From the NCBI RefSeq assembly GCF_900105415.1, contig NZ_FNSM01000001.1:1364001-1428000 (forward strand): a DNA stretch of 64,000 nucleotides, read 5' to 3'. Made by a program: the position numbers and the translations under genes. Source of the stretch: Streptomyces sp. TLI_105 (GTDB taxonomy: Bacteria > Actinomycetota > Actinomycetes > Streptomycetales > Streptomycetaceae). The notes below the pieces were generated by a model. It was not told the origin of the DNA and made no database searches. It worked only from the letters and a program-made list of their open reading frames with translations. This document shows positions 28,364 to 36,954 of the stretch, in pieces. Numbering within the stretch: the first letter of the stretch is position 1; each line of letters begins with the position of its first letter.

Positions 28364-30733
28364 TCACTCGCCGAGCACGTCGCCGAAGACGCCTCCGAAG
28401 GGGTCGGGGCCCCCGTCGTCCGCGCCGATCGGGACCTCGGCCCAGATCGTCTTCCCCTCGCGCGTGTAGCGCGTGCCCCAGTGGTCGGCGAGCTGGGCGA
28501 CGAGGAAGAGTCCGCGGCCGCCCTCCTCGTCCGGCCGGGCCCGCCGCAGGTGCGGCGAGGTCTCCCGGCTGTCCGACACCTCGCAGATCAGTGCCCGGTC
28601 CTTGTCCCGCAGGAGCCGCAGGTCCACCGGCGGAGCCCCGTACCGGATGGCGTTGGTGACGAGTTCGCTGACGATCAGCTCGACGGCGAAGCCGACGGCG
28701 TCGAGGCCCCAGTGCTCCAGCTGGGCGTTCGTGGACGCGCGGGCGCCGGCCACCTTCGCCGGGTCCGGGTCGATGCGCCAGCCGGCCATGTGGTCCTCGG
28801 CCAGGGCGTGGACGCGGACAAGGAGGAGGGCGGCGTCGTCGCGCGTGTCGGCGGGGAGCCCGGACGCGACGACCCGGTCCCGGAGCGCGATGGGCGGAAG
28901 ACTCTGGTGCTCGCTCAGCATCCGGCACAGGCCGGTGATCCCGGTGTCGGGATCATGGTCGGCGCCCGTCACCAGTCCGTCCGTGAACAGCGCGAGCAGG
29001 CTGTCCTCCGCGATCGCGAACTCCGCGGACTCGAAGGGCAGACCGCCGACGCCCAGGGGCAGGCCCACAGGCATCTCCAGGGGCGCGGCGGGCCCGCCGG
29101 GGGCGACCAGGACCGGCGGCAGATGACCGGCACTCGCCGCGGCGCACCGCCCGTGGACGGCGTCGTACACGAGGTACAGGCATCGCGCTCCCACCGCCGG
29201 GTCCGTGCCGTCGGTCTCCTTCGGGTCGAGGCCGATGCGGGCCTGCCCGACGAGGTCGTCGAGTCTGCTGAGGAGTTCCTCGGGGGCGAGGTCGAGCGCG
29301 GCGAGGGCGCGCACGGTCGTCCGCAGCCGGCCCATCGTGACGGCGGCGTGCAGCCCGTGGCCCACCACGTCGCCCACCACGAGCCCGACGCGGGCGCCGG
29401 ACAGCGGGATCACGTCGTACCAGTCGCCGCCCACGCCCGTGGGCCCCGCGCCGGGGACGTAGTGGTGGGCGGCCTCCACCGCCGTGTGCTCGGGCAGCTC
29501 CTGCGGGAGCAGATTGCGCTGGAAGAGCAGGGCGGTGGCGCGCTCGCGGGCGTAGCGCCGTCCGTTGTCGACGCACACCGCCGTGTGGGCGACCAGTTCG
29601 GCGGCCAGGGCGCGGTCGGCGTCGGTGAAGGGGTCCCTCCGGGCGGTACGCAGCAGGGTGACCGTCCCGAATCTCGCGGCTCCGGCCGTCAGGGGAAGGA
29701 CGAGCTGCCTGCCGCCGGCGGGGAACTCTCCCCCGGGTGCGCCGTCGTGGCCTGCGCTGTTTCCGCCGGTGACCCGGCGGCAGGGGGTCGACGCGCTCCA
29801 GGGGCCGGGTTCCTCGCCCGCGAGTACGGACTCGGCCAGGTCGACCCGGGCCGCGTCCGCGAGATCGGGGACGACCGCGGCGACGAGTTCCTCGCACGTC
29901 CGGACCCCGTCCAGTGTCGTCCCGATGCCGGAGGAGCGGCTCAGCAGCTCAAGACGGCGCAGGGCCTCGTAGCGCGCGGTGATCTCGAAGGCCGACTCGC
30001 ACACGCCCAGGTGGTGGCCGGTGGCGTCCTGCAGCCGGAAGTAGGAACAGGACCAGACGTGCCGGCGGGTGGGAGGGTCGCCCGGCAGGGAACTCCGGTA
30101 GTGGAGGTCGATCACGGGTTCACCGGTGCGGAGGACGTGGTCGATCACCGATTCGTACGAGCGGCCGGGCGGACCCGGGGAGATGAACTCGCCGTGGGGG
30201 AGGATCTCCCGCGCCTGAAGGCCGAAATAGTCCTCGCGCCCGATGCCGAACTTGGCTTCCGTCGCGGGGTTGACCCATTGCACACGGGCGTCCGCGTCGA
30301 TCACGGTCAGCGAGATCGGCGACTGGGTGGACAGTCCGGCCAGCATGGCCTGGTCGGTCGCCCAGCGCTCCATCTGCCCGGCCTCGACGGACACGACGCC
30401 CCAGGCCGCGGTGGTCGGCCGGGCCTCGGCGGGTCCGAGCCGCAGGACGTACAGCACCACGTGCACGACGCTCCCGTCGCGCTTGCGCAGGGCCCACTTC
30501 TCGCCCCAGGAGCCGATGGGCCGGTCGGGCGCGAAGAGGGTGCGGCCGTCGACGGGGACGAGGAACGTACGGGCCGGCCTCCCGAGGACCTCCTCGGCCG
30601 GGTACCCGTAGAGGTCCTCGGCCGCGGCGTCCCAGCCGATGATCTCGCCCCCGTGGTCGAGCACGGCGGTGGCCATGGCCCCCAGGCTGAAGGGAGTGCC
30701 GAGGTACTGCTCTCCTGCCCCGGGCGTTGTCAT
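28364..30733 (-). CDS. SpoIIE-type PP2C phosphatase with PAS, GAF and anti-sigma kinase domains
   Basis: A multidomain stress-signalling protein of 789 aa. Domains in order: PAS (about 15-130, YGYPAEEVLGRPAR), a second PAS (about 140-265, FGIGREDYFGLQAREILPH), GAF (about 275-400), SpoIIE PP2C (about 410-620, VGGDWYDVIPL, VGDVVGHGLHAAVTM, LFTDGLV, DDAALLLVR) and a C-terminal HATPase anti-sigma kinase (about 650-770, ELIVSELVTNAIRYG, GRGLFLVAQLADHWG). Such proteins both phosphorylate and dephosphorylate STAS antagonists to tune sigma factors. No antagonist or sigma gene is adjacent. Confidence 0.92.
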   Translation of the reverse strand: MTTPGAGEQYLGTPFSLGAMATAVLDHGGEIIGWDAAAEDLYGYPAEEVLGRPARTFLVPVDGRTLFAPDRPIGSWGEKWALRKRDGSVVHVVLYVLRLGPAEARPTTAAWGVVSVEAGQMERWATDQAMLAGLSTQSPISLTVIDADARVQWVNPATEAKFGIGREDYFGLQAREILPHGEFISPGPPGRSYESVIDHVLRTGEPVIDLHYRSSLPGDPPTRRHVWSCSYFRLQDATGHHLGVCESAFEITARYEALRRLELLSRSSGIGTTLDGVRTCEELVAAVVPDLADAARVDLAESVLAGEEPGPWSASTPCRRVTGGNSAGHDGAPGGEFPAGGRQLVLPLTAGAARFGTVTLLRTARRDPFTDADRALAAELVAHTAVCVDNGRRYARERATALLFQRNLLPQELPEHTAVEAAHHYVPGAGPTGVGGDWYDVIPLSGARVGLVVGDVVGHGLHAAVTMGRLRTTVRALAALDLAPEELLSRLDDLVGQARIGLDPKETDGTDPAVGARCLYLVYDAVHGRCAAASAGHLPPVLVAPGGPAAPLEMPVGLPLGVGGLPFESAEFAIAEDSLLALFTDGLVTGADHDPDTGITGLCRMLSEHQSLPPIALRDRVVASGLPADTRDDAALLLVRVHALAEDHMAGWRIDPDPAKVAGARASTNAQLEHWGLDAVGFAVELIVSELVTNAIRYGAPPVDLRLLRDKDRALICEVSDSRETSPHLRRARPDEEGGRGLFLVAQLADHWGTRYTREGKTIWAEVPIGADDGGPDPFGGVFGDVLGE

Positions 30734-30943
30734 GGCGGCCTCCCGGCGGACGGCTCCCCCTCGTCAGGCTACTCGGCGTAGGCGGGACGGCGCTCGGCGG
30801 AACCGCAGGCCGGGAGCTCGGCCGCTACGGCGTCGACGGGTTCGCGCACCGGAGGATCATCCGCATCGCCGGCTGAGCACCGGGCCCCTGACCAGTGACC
30901 CGCGGCACCGGGAGCGGTGGCGCGGGCCACCGCCGTCTCGGGC

Positions 30944-30968
30944 CCAGGAGGTCGTCCCGACCTCCTGG
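30944..30968 (-). terminator. Hairpin terminator
   Basis: An 11-bp perfect stem (30944-30954 with 30958-30968) with a 3-nt loop lies just beyond the FAD-monooxygenase remnant. It would end the hydrolase transcript on the minus strand. Confidence 0.6.
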
Positions 30969-30992
30969 TGCGGCGGGCGACGGCGGGGGGAC

Positions 30993-31079
30993 GTCGACGG
31001 TCACGGAGAAGCCGTGACCGGTGAGCCGACGGACCAGGACGGGGCCGGCGATGCCGGCGCCGGAGACGAGAATCCGCCT
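30993..31079 (-). pseudogene. FAD-dependent monooxygenase, N-terminal remnant
   Basis: On the minus strand, RRILVSGAGIAGPVLVRRL followed by TGHGFSVTV is the start of a PHBH-type FAD monooxygenase (dinucleotide fold GxGxxG). A ribosome-site-like AGGAGGGG lies just upstream, but no start codon remains in frame, and homology ends after about 29 codons where unrelated sequence and a hairpin follow. The fragment begins 19 nt after the stop of the alpha/beta hydrolase gene, so an original hydrolase-monooxygenase operon was probably truncated by deletion. The rest of the roughly 260-bp gap to the phosphatase gene has no recognisable gene. Confidence 0.65.
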
Positions 31080-31097
31080 GGCACCCCTCCTGTTCCT

Positions 31098-31955
31098 TCA
31101 GTCCACCCGTACGGCGTGGAGCGCGGTGAAGGCCAGCAGCCGGGTGGCGGTCCGCTGCGGATCCTCGAGCAGGGGCGAGTGCCCGAGGCCGGGCAGCAGC
31201 TCGACCTTCGCGCCCGGGACGGCGCGGTAGTCGGAGGCGGACGAGGAGCGCCACCTGCGGTCGTCCTCGCCGAAGAGCACGAGCAGCGGCTTGCCCAGGA
31301 CCGTCAGCCGGTCCGGCAGCGCCCGCTGCTCCAGGTAGGAGCGCGTGGCCGACATCGTCGCGGTGAACGTGTGGTGGGTCATGTCGCGTACGTCGTCCAG
31401 GAGTTCCTCCGGGAGCCGGTAGTCGGCGCGGCTGACCGCGGTGCTCGCGAAGTGGCGGAGCTGCTCGTCGCTCGGCGGCCACTGCGAAGGGCCGACGGCG
31501 GCGGGCTGCGGTGCGATGAAGGCGCCCAGGCCGGGGCCGGTGTTGACGAGCGCGAGCGCGGTCACCAGGTCGGGCCGGTGTTCGGCGAGGGCGGTGGCGA
31601 CGGCGCCGCCGCTGGAATGACCGACGACCACGGCGTGCTCGACGCCGAGCCGGTCCAGCGCCTCGCCGACCCGGCGTGCCTGGTCCGGTACCGCGTAGCC
31701 GCGGTCGACCGGTTCGGCCGACCGCCCGTGCCCGGGCAGGTCGATCCGGATGACGCGGTGAGCGCCGGTCAGCAGCGGAACCATCGGGTTCCACGAGCGG
31801 GTCGAGGATGCCGACCCGTGGATGAGCAGGAGTGCGGGGGCGTCGAGGGGGCCGTCCTGGCACACGTGCATGTCGCCGTCGTCCAGCGGCAGAGTCGAAC
31901 TCTCGGTGGCCTCGGCGCGGCCGTTCACGGACGGGTTCCCGTCAGAAGCAGTCAT
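31098..31955 (-). CDS. Alpha/beta hydrolase
   Basis: A hydrolase of 285 aa. The oxyanion motif is LLIHGSASSTRSW, the nucleophile elbow is VVGHSSGGAVA, an acid is in LVLFGEDD, and the catalytic His is in LLPGLGHSPLLEDP. The substrate is unknown. Start ATG 31955. It is divergent from an AraC-type regulator gene 80 bp away, which may control it, and was once followed by an FAD monooxygenase. Confidence 0.88.
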   Translation of the reverse strand: MTASDGNPSVNGRAEATESSTLPLDDGDMHVCQDGPLDAPALLLIHGSASSTRSWNPMVPLLTGAHRVIRIDLPGHGRSAEPVDRGYAVPDQARRVGEALDRLGVEHAVVVGHSSGGAVATALAEHRPDLVTALALVNTGPGLGAFIAPQPAAVGPSQWPPSDEQLRHFASTAVSRADYRLPEELLDDVRDMTHHTFTATMSATRSYLEQRALPDRLTVLGKPLLVLFGEDDRRWRSSSASDYRAVPGAKVELLPGLGHSPLLEDPQRTATRLLAFTALHAVRVD

Positions 31956-32034
31956 GGGCCCACTGTCTCCGCCGGTACGCGCCGGTGTATTGGACGAATG
32001 TTCCCCGGCCGGCCTGCGTGGGCACCATGGGGCC

Positions 32035-32919
32035 ATGCAGACGTTCGCGCACGGTGCGGCCCTGTGGGACGTCGAGTGCCCGCGGCGGCCCAGCCGGGTG
32101 GCCGGTGTCACCATGGCGGGCTTCCGTGTCCCCGACCTGGACGCGCTCCGGATGGTCCCGCACCCGGCCGTGACACTGCTCCTGGACTTCGGCGGCGGGA
32201 CATCCGTCCTCGACTGTGCCACGGGGCAGCAGCGGGGAAGCCTCGTCGCAGGACCCGGGCTCGGATCCGGAGGCGCGGTCCGGGCGCGGGGGGAGAACGT
32301 CGAGTGCGTGCAGGTGCGCCTCTCCCCGGTGATCGCGCGCGCGGTTCTGGGCGCTTCTCCCGCCGACTTCGACGGTGCCGTCGTGCCGCTGGAGAGCCTG
32401 TGGGGCCGGGAGGCCTCCCGGATCCGCGAGCGACTCGCCGATGTCTCCTCGTGGCAGGAGCGCTTCGGCTTGACGGACCTGCTGCTGGCACGCCGGTACG
32501 AGGCGGGGCCGGCGGTCGACCCGGAGGTGGCCTGGGCCTGGCGCCGGATCGTCGCCGGCCGTGGCCTGACCCGGATCGACGGTCTCGCGGCCGAGGTCGG
32601 GTGGAACCGGAAGCGGCTGTGGTCCCGGTTCCGGTCACAACTCGGCCTGCCGCCCAAGCGCGCCGCGAAGCTGGTCCGCTTCGACCACGCCGCCCATCGC
32701 CTGGTCGCGGGCGAAGGCGCGGCCCACGTCGCGGCCGCCACCGGCTACGCCGACCAGTCCCACCTGCACCGGGACGTCATGGCGCTCACCGGGGCGACCC
32801 CCGCGAGCGTGGCCGGCGAGCCGTTCCTCGCCGTCGACGACATCGCCTGGCCCACCCGCGAGACAGCCGCGACGGCCTACGCCTCCAGGAAGCCCCGACT
32901 CGGCCCCCGCCAGAAGTGA
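32035..32919 (+). CDS. AraC-type helix-turn-helix regulator
   Basis: A protein of 294 aa. The N-terminal half is a sensor of the kind seen in DUF6597/AraC regulators (HPAVTLLLDFGGG, VQVRLSPVIARAVLGASP). The C-terminal double HTH is clear: RIDGLAAEVGWNRKRLWSRF, and GEGAAHVAAATGYADQSHLH followed by TGATPASV. The start ATG 32035 has no strong ribosome site; the in-frame upstream sequence looks non-coding. It is divergent from the alpha/beta hydrolase and probably regulates it. Confidence 0.85.
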   Translation: MQTFAHGAALWDVECPRRPSRVAGVTMAGFRVPDLDALRMVPHPAVTLLLDFGGGTSVLDCATGQQRGSLVAGPGLGSGGAVRARGENVECVQVRLSPVIARAVLGASPADFDGAVVPLESLWGREASRIRERLADVSSWQERFGLTDLLLARRYEAGPAVDPEVAWAWRRIVAGRGLTRIDGLAAEVGWNRKRLWSRFRSQLGLPPKRAAKLVRFDHAAHRLVAGEGAAHVAAATGYADQSHLHRDVMALTGATPASVAGEPFLAVDDIAWPTRETAATAYASRKPRLGPRQK

Positions 32920-32956
32920 TGCGACTCCGCGGCGAGCGGGCCGGACGATCCGGCGG

Positions 32957-33781
32957 TCAGGGCCGCTCGTGGGCGGGATGCGCGGCGAGCTCGTCGAGGA
33001 ACTCCCGGAGCAGATGCCGCAGGACGTCGGGGCGTTCCAGGTGTACGTCGTGGCCGGTGCCGGGGACGCTCACGGCCGTCGCCCCCGGGCACTGTCGGAG
33101 CATGGCCTCGGACTCCTGCGGAGGGATGATGCCGGACTGGCCCAGGACGGCCAGGACCGGACACGTGACCCTCGCCCACTCGTCCCAGAAGGAGCGCCGG
33201 GCGTTCTCGGCCAGCGAGTCGACCATGACGTCCCGGTCGAAGCGGGGCCACCAGCCGCTCCCGTGTTCCTCCAGGCCGGCGGCCCAGCCCTCGCCGACCG
33301 CACCGCCGCCGAGGAAGTCGACGGCGGCCTTCCGCGAGGGGAACGGCGTCGGCCATGAGTCGAGCCATCCGCCGATCTCGGCCTGCACGTTCGGGTTCGG
33401 TCCGCCGGGGCCGGCTTCGACCAGGACGAGAGCGCGTACGAGGCGGGGGTGTGCGGCGGCGGTGAGCATGGCGGTGTGGCCGCCCAGGGACTGACCCACC
33501 AGGACGGGTTGCCGGAGGTCGAGCTGGTCGAGTACGGCGACGGCATCCGCCACGTACGCGGCACGGCTCACCTCGCCCGGCAGGCGCTCGCTGGCGCCGT
33601 GGCCGCGCTGGTCGACGGCGACGACCCGGTGACGGGAGCTCAGGTCCCGGGCGAGGGCGTCCCATTCGCCCGCGTGTCCGGCCAGTCCGTGCAGCAGGAC
33701 GACGGGTGGCCCCGAGCCTCCCCAGTCGCGACAGGACAGGCGGACGCCGTCGCGTTCCACGGTGCGTTCGGACCAGGTCAT
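32957..33781 (-). CDS. Alpha/beta hydrolase
   Basis: A protein of 274 aa: VVLLHGLAGHAGEWD, DQRGHGASERLPG, nucleophile elbow VLVGQSLGGHTAM, and catalytic His in VPGTGHDVHLERPD. A Gln replaces His beside the nucleophilic Ser (GQSLGG), which is common. The substrate is unknown. It lies 46 bp downstream of a TetR gene on the same strand and is probably co-transcribed and controlled by it. Confidence 0.88.
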   Translation of the reverse strand: MTWSERTVERDGVRLSCRDWGGSGPPVVLLHGLAGHAGEWDALARDLSSRHRVVAVDQRGHGASERLPGEVSRAAYVADAVAVLDQLDLRQPVLVGQSLGGHTAMLTAAAHPRLVRALVLVEAGPGGPNPNVQAEIGGWLDSWPTPFPSRKAAVDFLGGGAVGEGWAAGLEEHGSGWWPRFDRDVMVDSLAENARRSFWDEWARVTCPVLAVLGQSGIIPPQESEAMLRQCPGATAVSVPGTGHDVHLERPDVLRHLLREFLDELAAHPAHERP

Positions 33782-33827
33782 GCGGCCTCTTTCCGGGTCG
33801 GGAAGATCGGTTGTCGCGGTGGGGCGG

Positions 33828-34448
33828 TCAGCGGTAGGCGGCGAGGAAGGCGCGGGTGCCGGCGGCGGCGTAGCGGTCCAGGTCGGCCTCGGTGTGCTGG
33901 GAACTGCCGGTGAACATGGCCTTGTTCACCGGGATCCACAGCAGCAGCCCGGAGAAGTGGTTCGCGGCCAGGAGCGCGTCGTCGATGCGGAGGAGCCCCT
34001 CGTCGGCCAGGCGCCGGAAGGTCGCGGCCAGCGTGGCGAGTCCTCGTTCGAAGCCCTTCTCGTACCACTCGGTGCCCAGGTCGGGGAAGACGTCGGCGTT
34101 GGCGATGATCAGGCGTCGCAGCTGGATGACCTGGGGGTGGGTGAGGGTGGTCAGGAACCGGCGGGCGAGCCGGGTCAGGTTCTCCTCCAGGTCGGCGGCG
34201 TCGGTCGGGACGTCGGCCAGCAGGTCGATCGTGGTGTCGAGCCGGTCGGTGGTGGCCAGGACGATGGCGGCGAAGAGCTTCTCCTTGTCGGAGAAGTGCT
34301 TGTAGACGGTCTGCTTGGACACCGCGGCCAGTCTCGCGATGTCGTCCATGCTCGTGCCCGCGTACCCCTTCTCCATGAACACCGCGGTCGCGGCCTCCAT
34401 GATCGCCTGGTGCTTGCGGGCCGAGCGGCCTTGTCCGGTGGTGTCCAT
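33828..34448 (-). CDS. TetR-family regulator
   Basis: A protein of 206 aa with HTH residues about 10-56 (AIMEAATAVFMEKGYAGTSM, IARLAAVSKQTVYKHFSDKE) and the TetR_C_7-type C-terminal domain (HPQVIQLRRLIIANADVFPD). ATG 34448 has AAGGAGA upstream. Two tandem 15-bp operators lie between this gene and the divergent DUF998 gene, consistent with repression in both directions. The alpha/beta hydrolase follows 46 bp downstream. Confidence 0.9.
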   Translation of the reverse strand: MDTTGQGRSARKHQAIMEAATAVFMEKGYAGTSMDDIARLAAVSKQTVYKHFSDKEKLFAAIVLATTDRLDTTIDLLADVPTDAADLEENLTRLARRFLTTLTHPQVIQLRRLIIANADVFPDLGTEWYEKGFERGLATLAATFRRLADEGLLRIDDALLAANHFSGLLLWIPVNKAMFTGSSQHTEADLDRYAAAGTRAFLAAYR

Positions 34449-34466
34449 ACGTCTCCTTCGATCGGT

Positions 34467-34508
34467 ACTGGACAGTCTAGTTCCTGTCTGAGTACTGTAC
34501 CGTCCAGT
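34467..34508. promoter_or_regulatory. Two tandem TetR operators
   Basis: ACTGGAC-A-GTCTAGT (34467-34481) and ACTGTAC-C-GTCCAGT (34494-34508) are each 7-1-7 inverted repeats with one mismatch, and together match ACTGKAC-N-GTCYAGT. They lie 19 nt upstream of the tetR start and 35 nt before an ATG with a strong ribosome site on the plus strand. Confidence 0.75.
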
Positions 34509-34683
34509 TCCGAAGCGCGGGACGCATCCACGGAGGAGAACCATGCGGAAGATCGTCGCGGGCCTCGCACCTGGCGGTCACGCGCGCCTTCGCCCACGGC
34601 GCCGTGGAAGCCCACCGCGCCCCCCAGCCGCACCGACCCCGCCCCACCGACCTCTTCGCCCACGGCCAGGAATGGACCTCCAC

Positions 34684-35349
34684 ATGCCCCAGACGCTCAA
34701 CCCCCCGGCCGCTCTCGACGTCTCCCCGGCCCGCCCGGCGTCACGGCGCCTGCCGGCCGCCGGCATCGCGGCAGGCCCGCTCTTCCTCGTGGCGGGCCTG
34801 GCCCAGGGCCTGACCCGGGACGGGTTCGACTTCACCCGCAACGCCCTCAGTCAGCTCAGCCTCGGCGACCTCGGATGGATCCAGGTCACCGCCTTCCTGC
34901 TCACCGGCCCGCTGGTCATCGGCGGTGCGATCGCGATACGCCAGGCACTGCGCGATGCGCCGGGCGGCACCTGGGCGCCCCGGTTGCTCGGCGCATTCGG
35001 CGTCTCGTTCCTCGTCGCCGGAGTCTTCCGCGCCGACCCGGGGGCCGGGTTCCCCGCCGGCGCCCCCGAGGACCGGGTCACCTCACTGAGCGCACACGGC
35101 ACCGTCCACATGCTTGCCGGCACGGTCGGCTACCTCGCGCTGTGCGCCGCGTTCCTCGTGCTCGCCCGGCACTTCGCCACCCGCCGACAGCGCGGCTGGG
35201 CACTCGCCGCCCGCCTCGTGCCGGTCGGGGTCCTCGCCGGATTCGCCGCCTCCGCCGCCACCGTGGCGGCCTTCACCGCCGGAGCAGGACTCGGCCTGCT
35301 CGGACTCAGCGCCGTCACCGCCCGCCTGACCTTCCCGGCGCGGCGGTAA
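34684..35349 (+). CDS. DUF998-family membrane protein
   Basis: An integral membrane protein of 221 aa with six hydrophobic segments (about 27-43, 66-89, 101-115, 140-163, 175-205). DUF998 signature: TRDGFDFTRNALSQLSLGDL and GWIQVTAFLLTG. Function is unknown. The start is unclear. ATG 34684 fits the family, but the frame stays open to ATG 34543, which has a very good ribosome site (GGAGGAGAACC). That upstream ATG encodes MRKIVAGL, the usual start of dihydrofolate-reductase-like proteins, followed by Arg/Pro-rich sequence. A deletion fusion is possible. It is probably regulated by the divergent TetR. Confidence 0.75.
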   Translation: MPQTLNPPAALDVSPARPASRRLPAAGIAAGPLFLVAGLAQGLTRDGFDFTRNALSQLSLGDLGWIQVTAFLLTGPLVIGGAIAIRQALRDAPGGTWAPRLLGAFGVSFLVAGVFRADPGAGFPAGAPEDRVTSLSAHGTVHMLAGTVGYLALCAAFLVLARHFATRRQRGWALAARLVPVGVLAGFAASAATVAAFTAGAGLGLLGLSAVTARLTFPARR

Positions 35350-35639
35350 CGGCCCCGCCCTGCCGCTCGCGGCGACTGCACCACGCAGTAGCCCCGTTCG
35401 CCCAGGAAGTGCGCGGTCCGGGGCAGTCCGGCACCGATTCAACCGTCGCCTCCACCATGGAAACCCGCTGGTCGCGGCCCACCGTCACCGGATCGGCGCC
35501 CGCTGTCCCCACCTGGCCATCGGCAGCACCCACGGGACCGGGCAATGCCGGATCGACAGCATTCGAACGTTTACGCGACAAAATGCCGAGCCCTGGAGCG
35601 CATCATCGAACGTAGGGAAACCTCCTACGAGGAGTGGCG

Positions 35640-36737
35640 ATGAAGCTGTCGTTCCTGGAGCCCCTGTACGCGGAGCCCGGCCCGTTCGCCTCCGTGTACC
35701 TGGACACCTCGCGTGACGTCGAGCATCCGGAGCGGTCGATCGCGCTGCGCTGGCGGCGGCTGCGCGGCAACCTGACCCGTCAGGGCGCGGACCGGGCGCT
35801 GCTCGACGCGCTGGAGGAGGTGGTCGGCGCCGACACGGAGGTACCGGGGGTCCACGGGCAGGCCGTCTTCGCCGCGCACGGTGCGCTCGTACTGGACGGG
35901 GAGCTGCCCAGGCCGCCCGCACACGACTTCGCGCGCTACGGCACGCTGCCGGATGCGATGCCCCTGGTCACCCAGCACGTCCCGGAGATCCCCTACCTGG
36001 CCGTGACCGTGCACTACGGCGGGCCGCCGACCGCCGAGGCCCGCGGATGGGTGACGCTGGACGCGGAGACCGGGACCTGGCCGACATCCAATGTCACCCC
36101 GGGTGAGCGGCTGCACCACAGGAGTGCGGTGGCGACCTGGCATCACACCGCGGTCCGGCTGGGCCACCGGCTGGACGAATGGGCGCGGCGCGCCGGCGCC
36201 GACTCCGTCGTCGTGGGCGGGAACGAATGGGCGTCCAACGTACTGATCCGCCGCCTCCCGCACGCCTTGCGGGACAAGGTCGTACGCGTGGGGGGTCCCA
36301 CTCCGACGGACACCCTGCGTGCCCTTCTGGAGCCGCAGCTGAACACCGCCTTCCGCGGCCGCATGGCCGCGCACGACCGGGCGCTCGTGGACGTCTTCAT
36401 CGGCCGTCGGGCCCTGCACCTGGCCGCGACGGAGGGGCTGTCCGCCACCGTCGCCGCCCTTCAGCGCGGTCAGGTCGCGGCGCTGCTCCTCCACCACCCG
36501 CCCGCGCCCTCCCTACGGTTCTGGGTGGGCCCGCAGCCGACCCAAGTCGCCCTGACCGAGGCGGAACTGGCCTCCTTCGGCGTGCGGGGACCCCGCGAGG
36601 AGCGTGCCGACGAGGCCCTGGTGCGGACCCTCGTCGGCACCGGTGCCGAACTGGTCGTCGTACCGGAGAGCGACCTGATGCTGCACGAGGGCGTGGGCGC
36701 GCTGCTGCGGTACACCGACCGCGGGACGCCCTCCTGA
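35640..36737 (+). CDS. baeRF/Vms1-Ankzf1-like peptidyl-tRNA hydrolase family protein
   Basis: A protein of 365 aa of the bacterial archaeo-eukaryotic release-factor family (Rv2629-like). Typical stretches: FASVYLDTSRDVEHPERSIA, WRRLRGNLTRQGAD, RSAVATWHHTAVRLGHRL, SVVVGGNEWASNVLIRRLP, and a C-terminal eRF1 domain-3-like part with DEALVRTLVGTGAELVVVPE. The eRF1 GGQ loop is not seen. Members are thought to act on stalled ribosomes; Rv2629 is in the mycobacterial dormancy regulon. ATG 35640 has CGAGGAG 5 nt upstream. The 290 bp before it contain no recognisable gene. Confidence 0.8.
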   Translation: MKLSFLEPLYAEPGPFASVYLDTSRDVEHPERSIALRWRRLRGNLTRQGADRALLDALEEVVGADTEVPGVHGQAVFAAHGALVLDGELPRPPAHDFARYGTLPDAMPLVTQHVPEIPYLAVTVHYGGPPTAEARGWVTLDAETGTWPTSNVTPGERLHHRSAVATWHHTAVRLGHRLDEWARRAGADSVVVGGNEWASNVLIRRLPHALRDKVVRVGGPTPTDTLRALLEPQLNTAFRGRMAAHDRALVDVFIGRRALHLAATEGLSATVAALQRGQVAALLLHHPPAPSLRFWVGPQPTQVALTEAELASFGVRGPREERADEALVRTLVGTGAELVVVPESDLMLHEGVGALLRYTDRGTPS

Positions 36738-36833
36738 CGCGGCCGCACACCGCGGTTCCGGCTCGCGCGATCCGCATCAGGCTCGACCTGTGGGGCGTGG
36801 TCGCCGCCCCCTCCCGGTGGGGAGCCACCAGCA

Positions 36834-36854
36834 CGCCTTGACCAGGTCAAGGCG
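36834..36854. other. 21-bp perfect palindrome between convergent genes
   Basis: CGCCTTGACC, one A, GGTCAAGGCG: perfect 10-bp arms. It lies about 100 bp after the baeRF stop and 100 bp before the MFS stop. It could be a terminator with a small loop, or a leftover operator, since the short spacer resembles MerR-type sites. Confidence 0.5.
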
Positions 36855-36954
36855 CGTTTCGTCCCGGTCGAGCGCACTGGTCACCACGTCATGTCGACCC
36901 ATCACATGAGGGTGGTCCCTCCACGACACCGAGCGCAAGCACTGCGCTGTCGGA

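Noticed and set aside
30780..30880. Plus-strand frame reading ELGRYGVDGFAHRRIIRIAG and stop
   Set aside because: It resembles a protein end, but I cannot name the family and it lacks an upstream part; evidence is too weak for a feature.
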